A stretch of 64,000 nucleotides of DNA from Anisakis pegreffii (lineage: Eukaryota > Nematoda > Chromadorea > Rhabditida > Anisakidae): contig JAPYMA010000939.1 in assembly GCA_035041965.1 (NCBI GenBank), positions 62,001 to 126,000 on the forward strand, given 5' to 3'. A program made the position numbers and the translations under genes. Below are positions 14,501-24,950 of this stretch, in pieces (the first letter of the stretch is position 1; each line of letters opens with the position of its first letter). The notes beneath the pieces are model-generated. The model saw only the letters and a program-made list of their open reading frames with translations. It did not search any database and was not told where the DNA came from.

Positions 14501-17500
14501 GCCTCGATCTGATGATAGTTGTTGCCTCAACGGTCGATCCATTGCACTACCTCCACCTCGATGCGAGTGTTGACGGTTGTTGTAGTCGAGAGTCCTCCTC
14601 GACGGTGAGACGTCTCGGCGATCGCCTGCCATACTTGACATTGATTGGGGTCTTCCCATGTCCGTCATACGTCCGCTGGCTGCCGGAGCCATCATCAAGC
14701 CACTGCCTAGGCCTGAACCTCGACGACTTGATCCATTCATTTGAGGCACTGGCATCACAACAGTACTATCTCGACGGCCTTCGTTCTGAACAAATAGTCA
14801 CATTGTTTCATCACCTTATATAGTCGTCACTTGTTCAGTTCTTACCCTATGCAAATGCTTAATGAAAAGTTTAATCAATTATTGTCAATCAAGCCTTCAC
14901 TCAATTAATTCAGTATCATTCGGCTACTTTCAATACTATCAAATGACCCTAAATTTGAATGATGTGTATACAACGTAGTCGATCAATCTTTAACTTATGA
15001 CGATACTTATGCACTCTTCAGAACAATATCATTCTCAAAGAGTACATCCAACAACGGATACACCATGAAATTGGACCAAATCATCCAAATCAAATCATAA
15101 CTGCGATTTTATGAGCTAGCCATTTCTCACAGTGATCGAATTGCATCGAAACTGAATTGATCACTGGATTGTATCAAATGTTTCATAACTTGCATTTTTC
15201 CGTGCTATCCTCCTTTTCATATGAATAACTTTATTTGTCAAACTCACTGAATATCAAACTCAAAAAGCAATTGGAAACGGAATCAAGTGAACAACGGTAA
15301 ACCTCAAGTGACGGTTGTCGATGCAGTGTGTTTTGTCGTTTCTCATTATGTGACAGCTGCCTTTGCAACGATCCTGATCCCCTTTGCGACGACTGATTCA
15401 TAGTGACGACGCTCGAAGACAACGACAGATTCGACGGTGCTATAGACGATTGGGGAGTCAACGAGGAGGACGGCATTTGAGCACCGCCGCTACTTGGTCC
15501 AATCAATCCACTCGATTGTGGTACAGGCGATGGGTAGGACTGTTGCGGTTTTTGTTGTTGTAGTAGTTGTGGTTGCGAGATTTGGGGTGGTTGTTGAACG
15601 GAGCTTGATAACTGAGACTGTCCCAATGACGAACTACCACCTCCAGGAGCAGCAGCAGCAGCAGAACTAGAAATTGAATTCGATCGTAGAGTGGATAAAT
15701 TTTGTGAGCTCGTTGACGCTGTAGTACGACCCTGAGCTTGAGCTTGATGTTGCTGCTGTGATGATGGTGGTAATGGTGAACGTGGCGCTGATGATGATGG
15801 ACTAAAATATTAACCGAATATGAGCAAAACACAATCACTAGAAGAATAATCTTTCAACACTGTTACATCAATAAATGAAATTATTGGAGTTAGATTCACC
15901 ATCGACAAAAAATTCAATTGCAAATCAAATTTCACGCAATCAAAATGCCATACGCCCATTTGATTACTATAAAATAAGGAAAGAATTTATTTGACAATAA
16001 TTACACAAGTAATACAATTCAATTATGCATCCGGAAATGGAATCAAGCAACTGCCAATGATTCTATGATCATCTACAATACAGTAAACGATCAATTCAAT
16101 CAGACGATCAAATATATCCAGTCTTACGCGCACTTCAACTGCAACTCAAGTAAACTGCCTGTTCGGTTCCAGTGAACTCATGAAAGTATCAACTGTTCAA
16201 GGAATGACAGTTATTATCATGTACAGATTATACCTGCGATTCTTAGCTGGTCTCAAATGGAATACATTATCGAATAACTCCTTAACTGTATCATAGATGA
16301 TAATGGAATCAACAGATTCAAACTGGAAATGAAATTGAGGAGTGAAGGACGAGCTGTGCTCAAGGCCTATCACTCGCTGGATTACTAAGGCATGAACACT
16401 GATGAGGACAGACAGTATCCAAGCTTGTGGAAAAAGAGGAAAATGAACGAGCGGCGAAGCATATCCGTTGGATAGTCGTCAGTCAGTCCTCTGTTTAATG
16501 TTCCTTTGAAGCAATGGTATCCGGGGAGTTATGAAATGGTTACAAAGTGCAGTGGCATTATAGGATAGCTGAAACAAAAACCGAATTGAGCGCAAATGAA
16601 ATGAAGAGAGATAAATGTAAGCCTTGAACCTATGAATGTATGTATGTTCATACACGCAATTATCGCTCTGAAAACGGATGAACAAATAAATAAAGACGGA
16701 TACAGAAACAGATAAATGAATGTGAAGCAATCGGATATCATAAGCAGCATTAAGTACAACGCACAAACACGCGAATACCACAAATGAATCATGAACCAAT
16801 TGAATTGATCTGAACGGATGCTCCTCATCTGATAATCACCAATAAAACTGCTCAACTTTTACTCACTCTAATGGCGCATGAAGATGGAACATTAAGATGA
16901 AAGCAAAAACTTGCAATTTATTGAGTTAACACTCAAATTGGCTCTCATAGTCTCACTTAGAGCCGATTCGGAGGAAACTTCTTCCAGAAATGTGAAGTGC
17001 AGATTTGGGAGACGATAGACAATAGCTAACGTATAATCAATCATCATCGTGCTTGCTTCTCTCACTCAATCGCACAAAAATCATGCAAACTCATGGAACA
17101 ATTTCACTGGTTTTGTTAAGATTCAAGGATAGATGGGTCATATTCTAACTCAGTCAGTCGTTTAGTGCAACGAAAATATGACAGGTCCAACTCAACAAGA
17201 AGGATGTGGTTGGGTAAATTAACTTCTTCTTCAGTCAGTCGACAAAATCATTGCTTTGCAAAAAAGCAGCAGAAAACTAGCCAATAACCATCATCAGTAA
17301 GGCCTTCTTCCTTCTTTCCACTTGACAAGATTGAATTTTCATTTGTTTTATATATGTTGGTTTGTACACACACATACATCTATGGTTTACGGTTGTCATC
17401 TCCCACGAACGAATCCATTTCATTTGCAGCAAAAAAATGCCAAGAGACGTCCTTGTCGTGTGCTCACTTTTGAGTGACTCTCATGGGATGCTCAGCTTTA

Positions 17501-20500
17501 GCTATCATTCATCCATGTAACATTCCAAAAAAAAACCCTCTATCTAAGCACTGGCGAATCCACAACAAAATTCCTTCGAACATCGTTCATGTGCATCATA
17601 TGCATATACAAATACGAATTTCAAACACGTCACATGCACATCTTCTCTATAATTAATCTCGTAAATCCACCCAAAACTCTAAACTCATCTGTGGGCAGCA
17701 ACACATTCAACTACAAACTCAAAATGAGAACAAATCCTCATTTTTGCATTCATTCTATATCCATCCGACCCAAAAAAAATGGCCAGTATATCATCTCAGA
17801 ATCTTCTCAGCACTAGTGTGAAAATGAGAGTTTTTAGTGAAATTTATCTTTCTCATAAGTGCACACTGAACGCCACTTATTCGTCGTTTGCTAGCACTAC
17901 TTATTTACTTGGCTTATGGTTTGGTTTTTTTTCTCGGATTTTGCATTTCATCCTGGGAGAAAAGCTTTCGAAACGCTTTAAATACAGCGCTGCAATCGCA
18001 TGGTTTAACTGGCAAGGTGATTATCAGAGGTAAGAAAATACTTCTAAGAGGGGAATCCGCCAGCGCTGGGAGAGACGAACTGCTCGAGCTGGCAAAATAA
18101 TCTCCATTGATTTTTCGATAGAATTCTTTGGAAGTTGTTTAATAATGGTTCCGAAATGTCCTTTTGATAGTGGTAAGCTGATTTCCTCAATAACACCGAT
18201 AATTACTGCATAATTACTTCGATTAGTGGATCAATTTGTTGATTGTCTTTTGATTTTTCGCTGGTAAACAACAAATTGCCCAAGGAGACGGGAATTGCGA
18301 TCAGGCGAATTGTTAAGAGAGAAGGAAATTGCAGTGTGGTATCAAAGGTAGGCGCGGAATGTAAGAGCTTTTGAGCCATTTCACTGATGGATCGAGAGCC
18401 TAATGAATCTAGAGGTGCAAGACGTTCACCTCAACAATATGCATCCACTTCATTTTGATAATGCGAAAAACACTGAGCAACATCATTTGATTAATATCGA
18501 TAAATATTTCACAACGATAATTAACAATTTTGGGCATTGTTTTTGGCATTTCATAAGTAACAATTAATAAGCTAATTAATTGTTTTGATGGAAACTAATT
18601 AAAGCACCTAATCTTTATAACAACATAAGAAGTGTCGCATATAAATAACTACTGAATTGCGACGAAATGAATTAATGAATATTGGTATATTAAAACTTCA
18701 AATTTTTTAGGAATTTTTTTAGAAATAAGACCACCAAGAAATACTCAATAATTACATTGACTCAAAACCTTTAAAACCAGTAAAATAGTCAGGATCGTAT
18801 AATATAATGTCCAAAGTAAACAGGTTGCAGGATTCTAAACAGACCAGACGGATAACTTATTCGTTCTAATCAAAAACCTCGCTCTGCTAACAGTTTTTCG
18901 GATCAACTCATGAAGCAGATCAAGAAATCACTCGTACTAGAGAATAATATTATGGGATAATAAGAGCCTATTAACTGACATCCGTTGGAATCGATTGTCA
19001 CAAGACGAACGTCAGATATGCATATAACGATGACGATTGAATTGCTTACTCATGAAAAAAAGCATATTGTTCCTCATCAACCGGACAACGAATAAAATCA
19101 CGGTTCAAACTGGCACCAGAAACGACAAATATGCGAAAATAATCATTCCAATACGTGAATGTTCAGCCGATTTGCAGAAGCACTCTTCAAAGAATTTACT
19201 TCTCGAATATGGCAGTCATTCATTCAGCAAAATCATTTAAATATTTCCAAAAGCAAACCCAAACACATCAACTATTCATCGGGCTCGTTTAGTACTGAAT
19301 GCTTCATTCCATATGAAATGAGAAAGTATTCACAATTTGTTGCCTGAGCAATTCGCCCGAAGCGTTTCAGATGGATGGATACTCGACGCATTCCAAACGG
19401 AAGCAAAAATGATGACGCTCTCTCAATCTCCACACCTCCCTCTCAAATATCGCACACAAACCAATTACGAATTGTGACGAAATGAAGTAATAATTAGCTA
19501 TAGATTGATACTCCAACTTTTTATTAGTTCTTTTATTAATCTCGATCGCATTCACGAGCATTTCTCTGACTGCTACAGGCATTATAGCGAATAATACAGC
19601 TTGTGGGTGTTGTTTGAAAAGTTCAGGAAATGACATTTCATTGCTCAATTCCTCGAATCGTTCAGAAAATTATACTGCTGATAATTCAAATTATATTACT
19701 GACATTCAAAATTCTTCAGTGAGTCAGTAATTCATGAATTCTGCTATGAATGGCAGACATATTACTTGAAGCGCGCAATTTTGTCAAATTTACAGACGAT
19801 ATCCATATGAATCCAAAAAATTTTGATGCATTTTTTAGTATATTATTGAAGGATCACTGAAGCGGTAAGTTCTGATCAAAGCACATTATTTTGGACTATC
19901 AAAAGCTTGCCAATTAAATCCAATCAACAATTCATTGAAAATCGAGTGCTTTCATCGAATATCGTCTCAAAATAGAGAACGTTCTCTCATTTGTTGAAAG
20001 CCATCTGCTGAACATCGGTCAATTTATGTGCTACGGCTGCTGGTCGATAAAAATTCATGCTCAATTAATGAAGCCCATTCATCGTTCCTGTTGTGCTAGG
20101 TACAGCTGATACGGATAGTAATTATCTCAGAGTGCGTTAGAATGCATCCGAAACAATCGTCAAATGCCGTTAAAGAATGCATTGCAAATTAGTTCGAACG
20201 AACGATCTGACAATAATTCGCAGTGACATGAAATTTATCGGCTGCAATGAGTGTGTTGACACATCAAAAGTCGATCGAAAAGGAAAACGAATGACGGACG
20301 CCCTTTGCTTGCTTCATGACGCAAACTTACCATTTGAGATACTTTTTTTTCGTTTACGATTCCAAATATCTAATCGAAAATATCTCACACACTTAATTTC
20401 ATTCTAAAATGGCTACAATTCATGAGCAATTAGCCGCGCAATGGGCTGTTACTGAAATGGATCTTTTCGAGTTTGTAGTGAATAAAGAGAACCAAAAAAA

Positions 20501-22788
20501 GAATCCTCAGTGAATACTCTTTACTCGGAAACAATTTCAATTTGTCGTTAATTAATTCAATCGATGCAATTTAAAGCACACGAATTTCAATTTTATCTTA
20601 ATCACTAAGGAGTTGTCATTCGTTCAATCTAAGCATAACTGGAATGTCGGATCGACGATATAAATTCTGATTCGTTCGTCAAATCAGTTCAAAATGAGAT
20701 CATTTGTGAAACACAATGCATGATTGAAATCCAGAGGTGCGGCAATAAAGCGCTACTTTACTACTTCGCTATTTGACGAAATAGCGGAATATCTACTCGG
20801 CTACCAACGAAACAGCCAGTTCGCTATCCCTCTAAGTATCAAAGTAGCGGAATAGCAAGTTATTTCCCATCGCTCGAAAAAATCAATCAATCAGCTGAAA
20901 ACTGGGGAAATGATTCTTTTGTAATAAACCGTTTCAAATTCTCTTCAACAATACAGGCTCAGCAGTAAGCAATGTGAATTGAATTGATGCAATGCTGTAT
21001 TAAAATAAATGTCAGAAAGAATTTTAAATGTTGAAGAGGTTGTTAAATTTCGAAATGAGATCGACATTTCAACTTTTAGCAATAATAAAACATTTACTAA
21101 TGAAAGAGACATTTGAATAATAAGTGAATGAAGTGAAATCTCGTCTGAATACAGCAATCAGGAGCACCTAGTCTCAGTCGGATATTCCTCCAAGACACAG
21201 ACGACAAAAAACCAACAATACCACTGAGTTCATTGGCCGTCAATGACAAACGATGTATTGCGACGACGAAACAATGAAAGCAATCATTTGGCCTTTTAAG
21301 AGCATCATAATCATTCACAAAAAAAGCGTTACCATGCCAATAAGTTAAAACTTTGAATCAACAAATGGGAAAACGATTATTATTACAAGCAAAAATTGGT
21401 GATTCAATGAGAACAAATCGATTCATTAGGAGGAAATCAGACGATTTGTTTTATAAAAATAATGATGAGGAGAAGAAGAGGAACGCACGTACCTCAGATC
21501 AGCCGGACTCGTCGATGTTCCTCCTGCTCCTCGATGTTCATCGGCAGCCATACCTTGTTGAAACCATTTACCGGTTTTTGCGAGAATCTGTTGTCGTTTC
21601 TGACACAGCGAACATGCCCATATTGGCTGAAATCATGTCGTCTATTGATAAAATTTTTGATTTCACGATGTTATGGCCTTTATCTCATATGGTTTAACAC
21701 TAATCATCTGATTTGGACAATCAAAATCGGACGACGGCTACTTTATTTAGTTTATCACATTCATAGACAAATATGTTCAAAGTATAATTATCATAATGAC
21801 TAAATTGTTCGCTCTATGGCCAAGCTGCTATTATAATAATTTTTTTCTCGTGATGCCCACTGAGGTGTGAAATTCGGGAGCGTTGCCTCCACTCCTCGTT
21901 CACATGAGATACTTTATCTGCCACATGAGATACTTCATTCACTGAACAATACATGAACCATACACGTAGCAGTTTGCTGCTTTGCTGCTTCAGATGAAAT
22001 GAAGAAACTCATGTGAAATCGCCATGTTTCCTTTCCTCAACCAGACAGTTACACCAATAGGCATTCACATTCAGCTAACGTCATTATAAAATTTTCAGGA
22101 AAAAGGAACAACTCGTCATCATCACGTGTTTACAAACCTTATTCTTACTTGTCGTCCTTCCACCACATCTGGCACATGACCGTAATTGACAATAAAAACA
22201 CTTATGACCGATTCCATCAGCAAATTTGGTTTTTTGACAAATTTGACAGATCGCATCATCTTGTGTACCGACCAGCCTTTGAGCAGTCTCTTTTCTCTCG
22301 TTGATTTGTCTCTCTATTGCTTCCAGCTCTTGGTCGGCTTTTCTGCAATGAACAAAACTCCGCTATTAGCTGAAATTTAAGCAGTCGCTCAAAAATAATA
22401 CCATCATCAGAATTGCTTTGGAATTTTACATGAACCAATATGAGTCTCAATGAATAAAGCTCCGATTTTTCCGACATGGGCGAGAACAACGTCAACTTCA
22501 ACACTGACATTCTACATAATCAGTGAAAAATATTGGAGTAAAATGGTCATGATTTAGATGGAATGAGATGAGAAGAATACATCAGGTAAGGTCTATCATC
22601 ACAACTCGAAACAAAAAATTATTACAAGTGGTGCCATAACATGATACTCATCATCATTTTTAGCAAACTCACTGGCTAAGTTGTGTCTCTTTTTCTTCCT
22701 CTGCGCGTTGACGTTGGAACACCTCCTCAATAATTTGGCGTTCCTCAGCGCTGAGGTGCGAGAGGTCTGGCATCGGCGGCTCGGCCAT
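1265..22788 (-). CDS. unc-10: RIM / UNC-10 presynaptic active-zone scaffold (complete, 32 exons)
   Basis: RIM proteins sit at the presynaptic active zone, bind Rab3 on synaptic vesicles and UNC-13, and promote docking and priming. Exons, 5' to 3': 22788-22673, 22342-22138, 21626-21493, 15801-15303, 14785-14349, 14021-13935, 13801-13724, 13549-13453, 13289-13204, 10504-10435, 10044-9943, 9472-9373, 9218-9095, 8905-8838, 8549-8379, 8052-7973, 7750-7620, 7217-7103, 6712-6572, 6376-6253, 6103-6042, 5739-5550, 5395-5348, 4761-4651, 4258-4087, 3881-3723, 3657-3443, 3143-3008, 2548-2485, 2206-2068, 1939-1800, 1456-1265. All phases agree and the sum is 4,593 bases including the stop, so 1,530 residues, about the size I recall for C. 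elegans UNC-10. Domain order is Rab3-binding helix and zinc finger (1-130), Q/S-rich linker, PDZ (604-711), C2A (about 810-947), R/S-rich linker, C2B (about 1385-1510). The least certain edges are the exon 10 ends and the exon 28 donor. The start is the first ATG after a strong acceptor. Confidence 0.95.
4703..4723 (-). other. unc-10: RIM-BP SH3-binding motif (RNLPSAP)
   Basis: Exon 24 encodes Arg-Asn-Leu-Pro-Ser-Ala-Pro between C2A and C2B. This fits the consensus R-x-L-P-x-hydrophobic-P by which vertebrate RIMs bind the SH3 domains of RIM-binding protein, and its position in the C2A-C2B linker matches theirs. The sequence match is direct; the binding is inferred from the family. Confidence 0.6.
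6572..8052 (-). other. unc-10: RIM exons 16-19: C2A domain
   Basis: Exons 8052-7973, 7750-7620, 7217-7103 and 6712-6572 encode the first C2 domain, about residues 810-947. Landmarks are VHRAIDLPPRPDG, RNPYVKLFLLPDR, CKPIWNEPFYY, ERVLEVTVWDY and NAFLGETLIDF. Loop 1 has Asn where calcium-binding C2 domains have a second Asp, and loop 3 has lost the last Asp (EANAF). This agrees with the family: RIM C2A domains do not bind calcium. The domain is complete. Confidence 0.93.
9095..10044 (-). other. unc-10: RIM exons 11-13: PDZ domain
   Basis: Three exons (10044-9943, 9472-9373, 9218-9095) encode about 108 residues. The domain opens with the RIM-typical HPVTWQPS and continues through LGLKVVGG, GAFITRVKSGSVAD and GDEVLEWNG, ending at VELIVSRS. 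The known partner of the RIM PDZ domain is ELKS/CAST (and C-terminal tails of calcium channels in vertebrates). The acceptors of exons 12 and 13 are short and non-canonical in their last bases (AAG and GAG-like contexts), but the protein alignment fixes them. Confidence 0.93.
10505..13203 (-). other. 2.7-kb intron of unc-10
   Basis: This intron lies between exon 9 (donor at 13203) and exon 10. I found no further exon in it with both good splice sites and a fitting phase. The acceptor used for exon 10 (...GTCGGCAG) has a poor pyrimidine tract. A stronger acceptor 13 bases upstream (...TTCAG at 10518) would break the phase. A missed micro-exon is therefore possible. Confidence 0.5.
14349..15801 (-). 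other. unc-10: RIM exons 4-5: Q/S-rich and R/D-rich disordered linker
   Basis: These two large exons (499 and 437 bases) encode the low-complexity linker between the zinc finger and the PDZ domain, residues about 152-464. Exon 4 is rich in Ser, Gln and Pro and has a polyalanine run encoded by GCT repeats near 15646-15664. Exon 5 is rich in Arg, Asp, Ser and Met. Four short R/S/D-rich exons follow before the PDZ domain. Long unordered linkers here are usual in RIMs, and C. elegans UNC-10 is Asn/Gln-rich at this point. No domain is visible. Confidence 0.85.
16234..16322 (-). other. Candidate alternative exon inside unc-10 intron 3
   Basis: On the minus strand an 89-base segment has a good acceptor (TTTCCAG) and donor (CGCAG|GT) and is open, reading FESVDSIIIYDTVKELF followed by about 12 more residues. 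It ends with two bases of a codon, which is the phase exon 4 needs, but its start phase does not fit exon 3. If real, it would belong to a transcript starting inside the intron. I do not recognise the peptide. Confidence 0.3.
17870..18100 (+). CDS. Small open frame with a membrane segment, nested in the unc-10 intron (uncertain)
   Basis: An open frame without an ATG runs from just after a stop to TAA at 18098-18100. It starts with about 25 largely hydrophobic residues (LLALLIYLAYGLVFFLGF), then a polar, basic stretch (SSWEKSFRNALNTALQ and beyond) that is more GC-rich and more protein-like than its surroundings. A good donor (AGAG|GTAAGA) lies inside it at about 18029-18030, so it could be an exon. 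It overlaps another frame with an ATG at 17779. It could be a fragment of a nested gene, a remnant of a transposon protein, or chance. Confidence 0.25.
   Translation, partial: TPLIRRLLALLIYLAYGLVFFLGFCISSWEKSFRNALNTALQSHGLTGKVIIRGKKILLRGESASAGRDELLELAK
20739..20871. repeat. Hairpin-rich short repeat patch
   Basis: The segment contains CGCTATTT paired with AAATAGCG four bases away, and a wider pair in which CGCTACTTT on the left matches AAAGTAGCG on the right. The tract TAGCGGAATA recurs. It differs in texture from the surrounding intron. It may be a small inverted-repeat element or a structured RNA; no family is recognised. Confidence 0.35.
21493..22788 (-). other. unc-10: RIM exons 1-3: Rab3-binding helix and FYVE-like zinc finger
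   Basis: The first three exons encode residues 1-152. The N-terminus (MPDLSHLSAEERQIIEEVF) matches the first Rab-effector helix of RIM. Eight zinc-ligand cysteines are at about residues 71, 74, 87, 90, 95, 98, 112 and 115, spaced as in the RIM/rabphilin double zinc-finger module. The motif after the last pair (TGKWF at about 125-129) replaces the SGAWFY-type element that contacts Rab3 in vertebrate effectors. In known RIMs this region binds GTP-Rab3 and the UNC-13 C2A domain. All ligands are intact, so I expect it to be functional. Confidence 0.95.
21898..21937. repeat. Short tandem duplication
   Basis: The 14-base string CACATGAGATACTT occurs twice, 22 bases apart, within the second intron of unc-10. 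It is too short to suggest a function. Confidence 0.4.
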
Positions 22789-22831
22789 GCCTAAGCCGCA
22801 CGACCTCGTTCAATCCTAAAAAAATCAATGC
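22789..22831 (-). promoter_or_regulatory. unc-10 5' splice acceptor and short 5' UTR (possible SL trans-splice site)
   Basis: On the minus strand a T-rich stretch ending in TTTTTTTAG (AG at 22817-22816) lies 27 bases before the start codon. An acceptor this close to the ATG with no visible upstream exon is typical of nematode spliced-leader trans-splicing. A 5' UTR intron would look the same. Confidence 0.5.
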
Positions 22832-24909
22832 ATTACGTTTAGATGATCGATCCTCTTTGATCTTGTTTGCACACGATTCGACGTTATCATATTCAAAGCA
22901 GAATGATTTCTTCGTCACCATAGGCGGTTCAATGAAATTAAGATAGCCACGAATCGCTGCGAAAAATCATCCATCGATTTTATACTAATTAGAACGGAAA
23001 TTCTTTCGATATGATTCCTCTCAATGAAAGTATCACTCTCAAACACACACGAAACGATTCCAGCAGAATTCATCAATATCACATGATCAAGGAACTATCA
23101 TAATTTCAATTTCTCCTCATAATTATCACAAATGCTATCGATAGCCAACGTTCGAAAATATCCAACTACAACAAACTAACGAATCATAAAATTTGCACAC
23201 TATCAGCAAGGTGTGCATGCAGCTGAGCATATGATCGACAGACTTAAATTGACAGGTAGGAATATTGCAAGAAAGTTGATGAGACAGATGTTATTTATTT
23301 AATACAGTCGTAAATCATAAATTAATAATCTTCGGCGCTGTAGTGATAGTCTTCAACGCTACATTAATAAACTCAATGAAGTGAAATCAGTCAGCTTAAA
23401 CATAAGAACAGCATGCTGCATTATTTTTAAATTAATTATCAACTTGAATACCCGTGAGATAAGATTTCTCATTAAATTTTTTGTTCTTTGACCGATTAAA
23501 TTCGTTGAATTGATTAAAATCTCAGCAGTCTTAACAATGTAATTGTAATGATCATTATTGCTGGATTTACTAGTGTAGATGTCGATTAATTTGATGAATT
23601 TTCACAAATGAGTAACAAATTACATTATTCTCTTGAGAAATGGACAATCATCGACCACATACATTTCATACGACTACAAAACATTTTAACAATTCACGTC
23701 ACGAGGAACTACAATTGTTAGCGTTTTTGATTGACGTATTGCCTAAATATAGAGTAAAATCAAATGAATGAAACCGTCAAATTCTGACATTAGCTTAACA
23801 TGTGAACAGTGCATATTTTAGTTTGGTACCTGTTCGAGCGAAGAGAAATACACCCGAATTTGACATGCCAATTGATGATTGCGAACAAGGAAACTACTGT
23901 CTGTTATCATCATTGTTACAATATGCTGTCAAATACCGTGGTTATTTTGTTGCATCATGCGTGATTTTTGCTGCTATGAAACACATTGACCAAAATCATT
24001 TTATTGATCATAAGGTTATAACTGTGAAATTTTGTCACCTATAATCTATTTCTGATCTGAAGTATTGCTGAGGTATGAAACATATCTGTTTCATAAGTTT
24101 CTTATAAGTTCAAAGTTTTTTCATAAGTTCTACGTAAGTTCAAATCGCCATTATCACCATAACAAATACGATTATTATTATTGTTGTTGTCATTATTACT
24201 ATTATTGTCCCAATTACGTTCCAACACCAGCTTCAACAGCATCTCAAGGTTCAGCAATATTCTTCACCTCCACGAACCAAACTAAACGGCAAGAGTTGAA
24301 TGACTGAACGAAAAACGCGTTGGCAAAAAACACGGAATGCATGAACGTCGTCCTAAGTGTTGAAATATCCATGACAATGCGCTGGACAGAGAGAACTACT
24401 GGTGGTGTTAGTTGCGGTTATTTTAACGTAGTTGGTGGTGGAACAGCTCTACGGATAACTACTCTTACATTTATTCGTTTATATACAAATATGTATGAGC
24501 CTCTGCGGATATATCGACTCGACTCGCTTCTGTGTATATGTGTACACAAATAATGCATATGCATATGTTTATTCGGCGGATATCAATATCCATCTCAATC
24601 CATATTCATGGATATCATCTCGTATGATACATACACTCCAATGCTATATGGATCTTTTGTGTACATAAAGAACATAGAACAGCAACATAAAACGTTCCCA
24701 ATATCGTTTTCTCTATTCTTCGTAATTTTTCCTTCAAATACTCACCAAACAAAACACATTCGTTTCCGTACGAATGAAAAAAAGAGCGATTTCATAACAA
24801 ATTCACAAAGACACGGGAAAACGATTCAAGACAGAAAGTATCTTACTATCATCCCTAATATCACTCTTATCATTATCATCACTCATATCCAATAAGAATA
24901 ATAATATTG

Positions 24910-24943
<34 letters not shown>

Positions 24944-24950
24944 TAATAAT
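24910..24950 (+). repeat. (AAT)n microsatellite
   Basis: About 40 bases of TAA/AAT trinucleotide repeat, interrupted once by a C. Confidence 0.9.

Larger units (their letters stand above)
15802..21492 (-). other. 5.7-kb intron of unc-10 between zinc-finger and linker exons
   Basis: The junction from exon 3 (ends AG) to exon 4 (starts T) is in phase, so this can be skipped as one intron. It contains a candidate alternative exon at 16234-16322, a small open frame with a hydrophobic segment on the plus strand at 17870-18100, and a hairpin-rich patch at 20739-20871. The rest is AT-rich with no recognised feature. It is the longest intron in the gene, a usual place for internal promoters or nested genes. 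Confidence 0.6.

Noticed and set aside
14353..14823. 156-codon plus-strand open frame
   Set aside because: Antisense shadow of unc-10 exon 5, created by its biased Arg/Ser/Asp codons.
15503..15838. Second minus-strand frame over RIM exon 4, rich in His and Leu
   Set aside because: The Ser/Pro/Gln frame in the same place joins both neighbouring exons in phase; this one does not.
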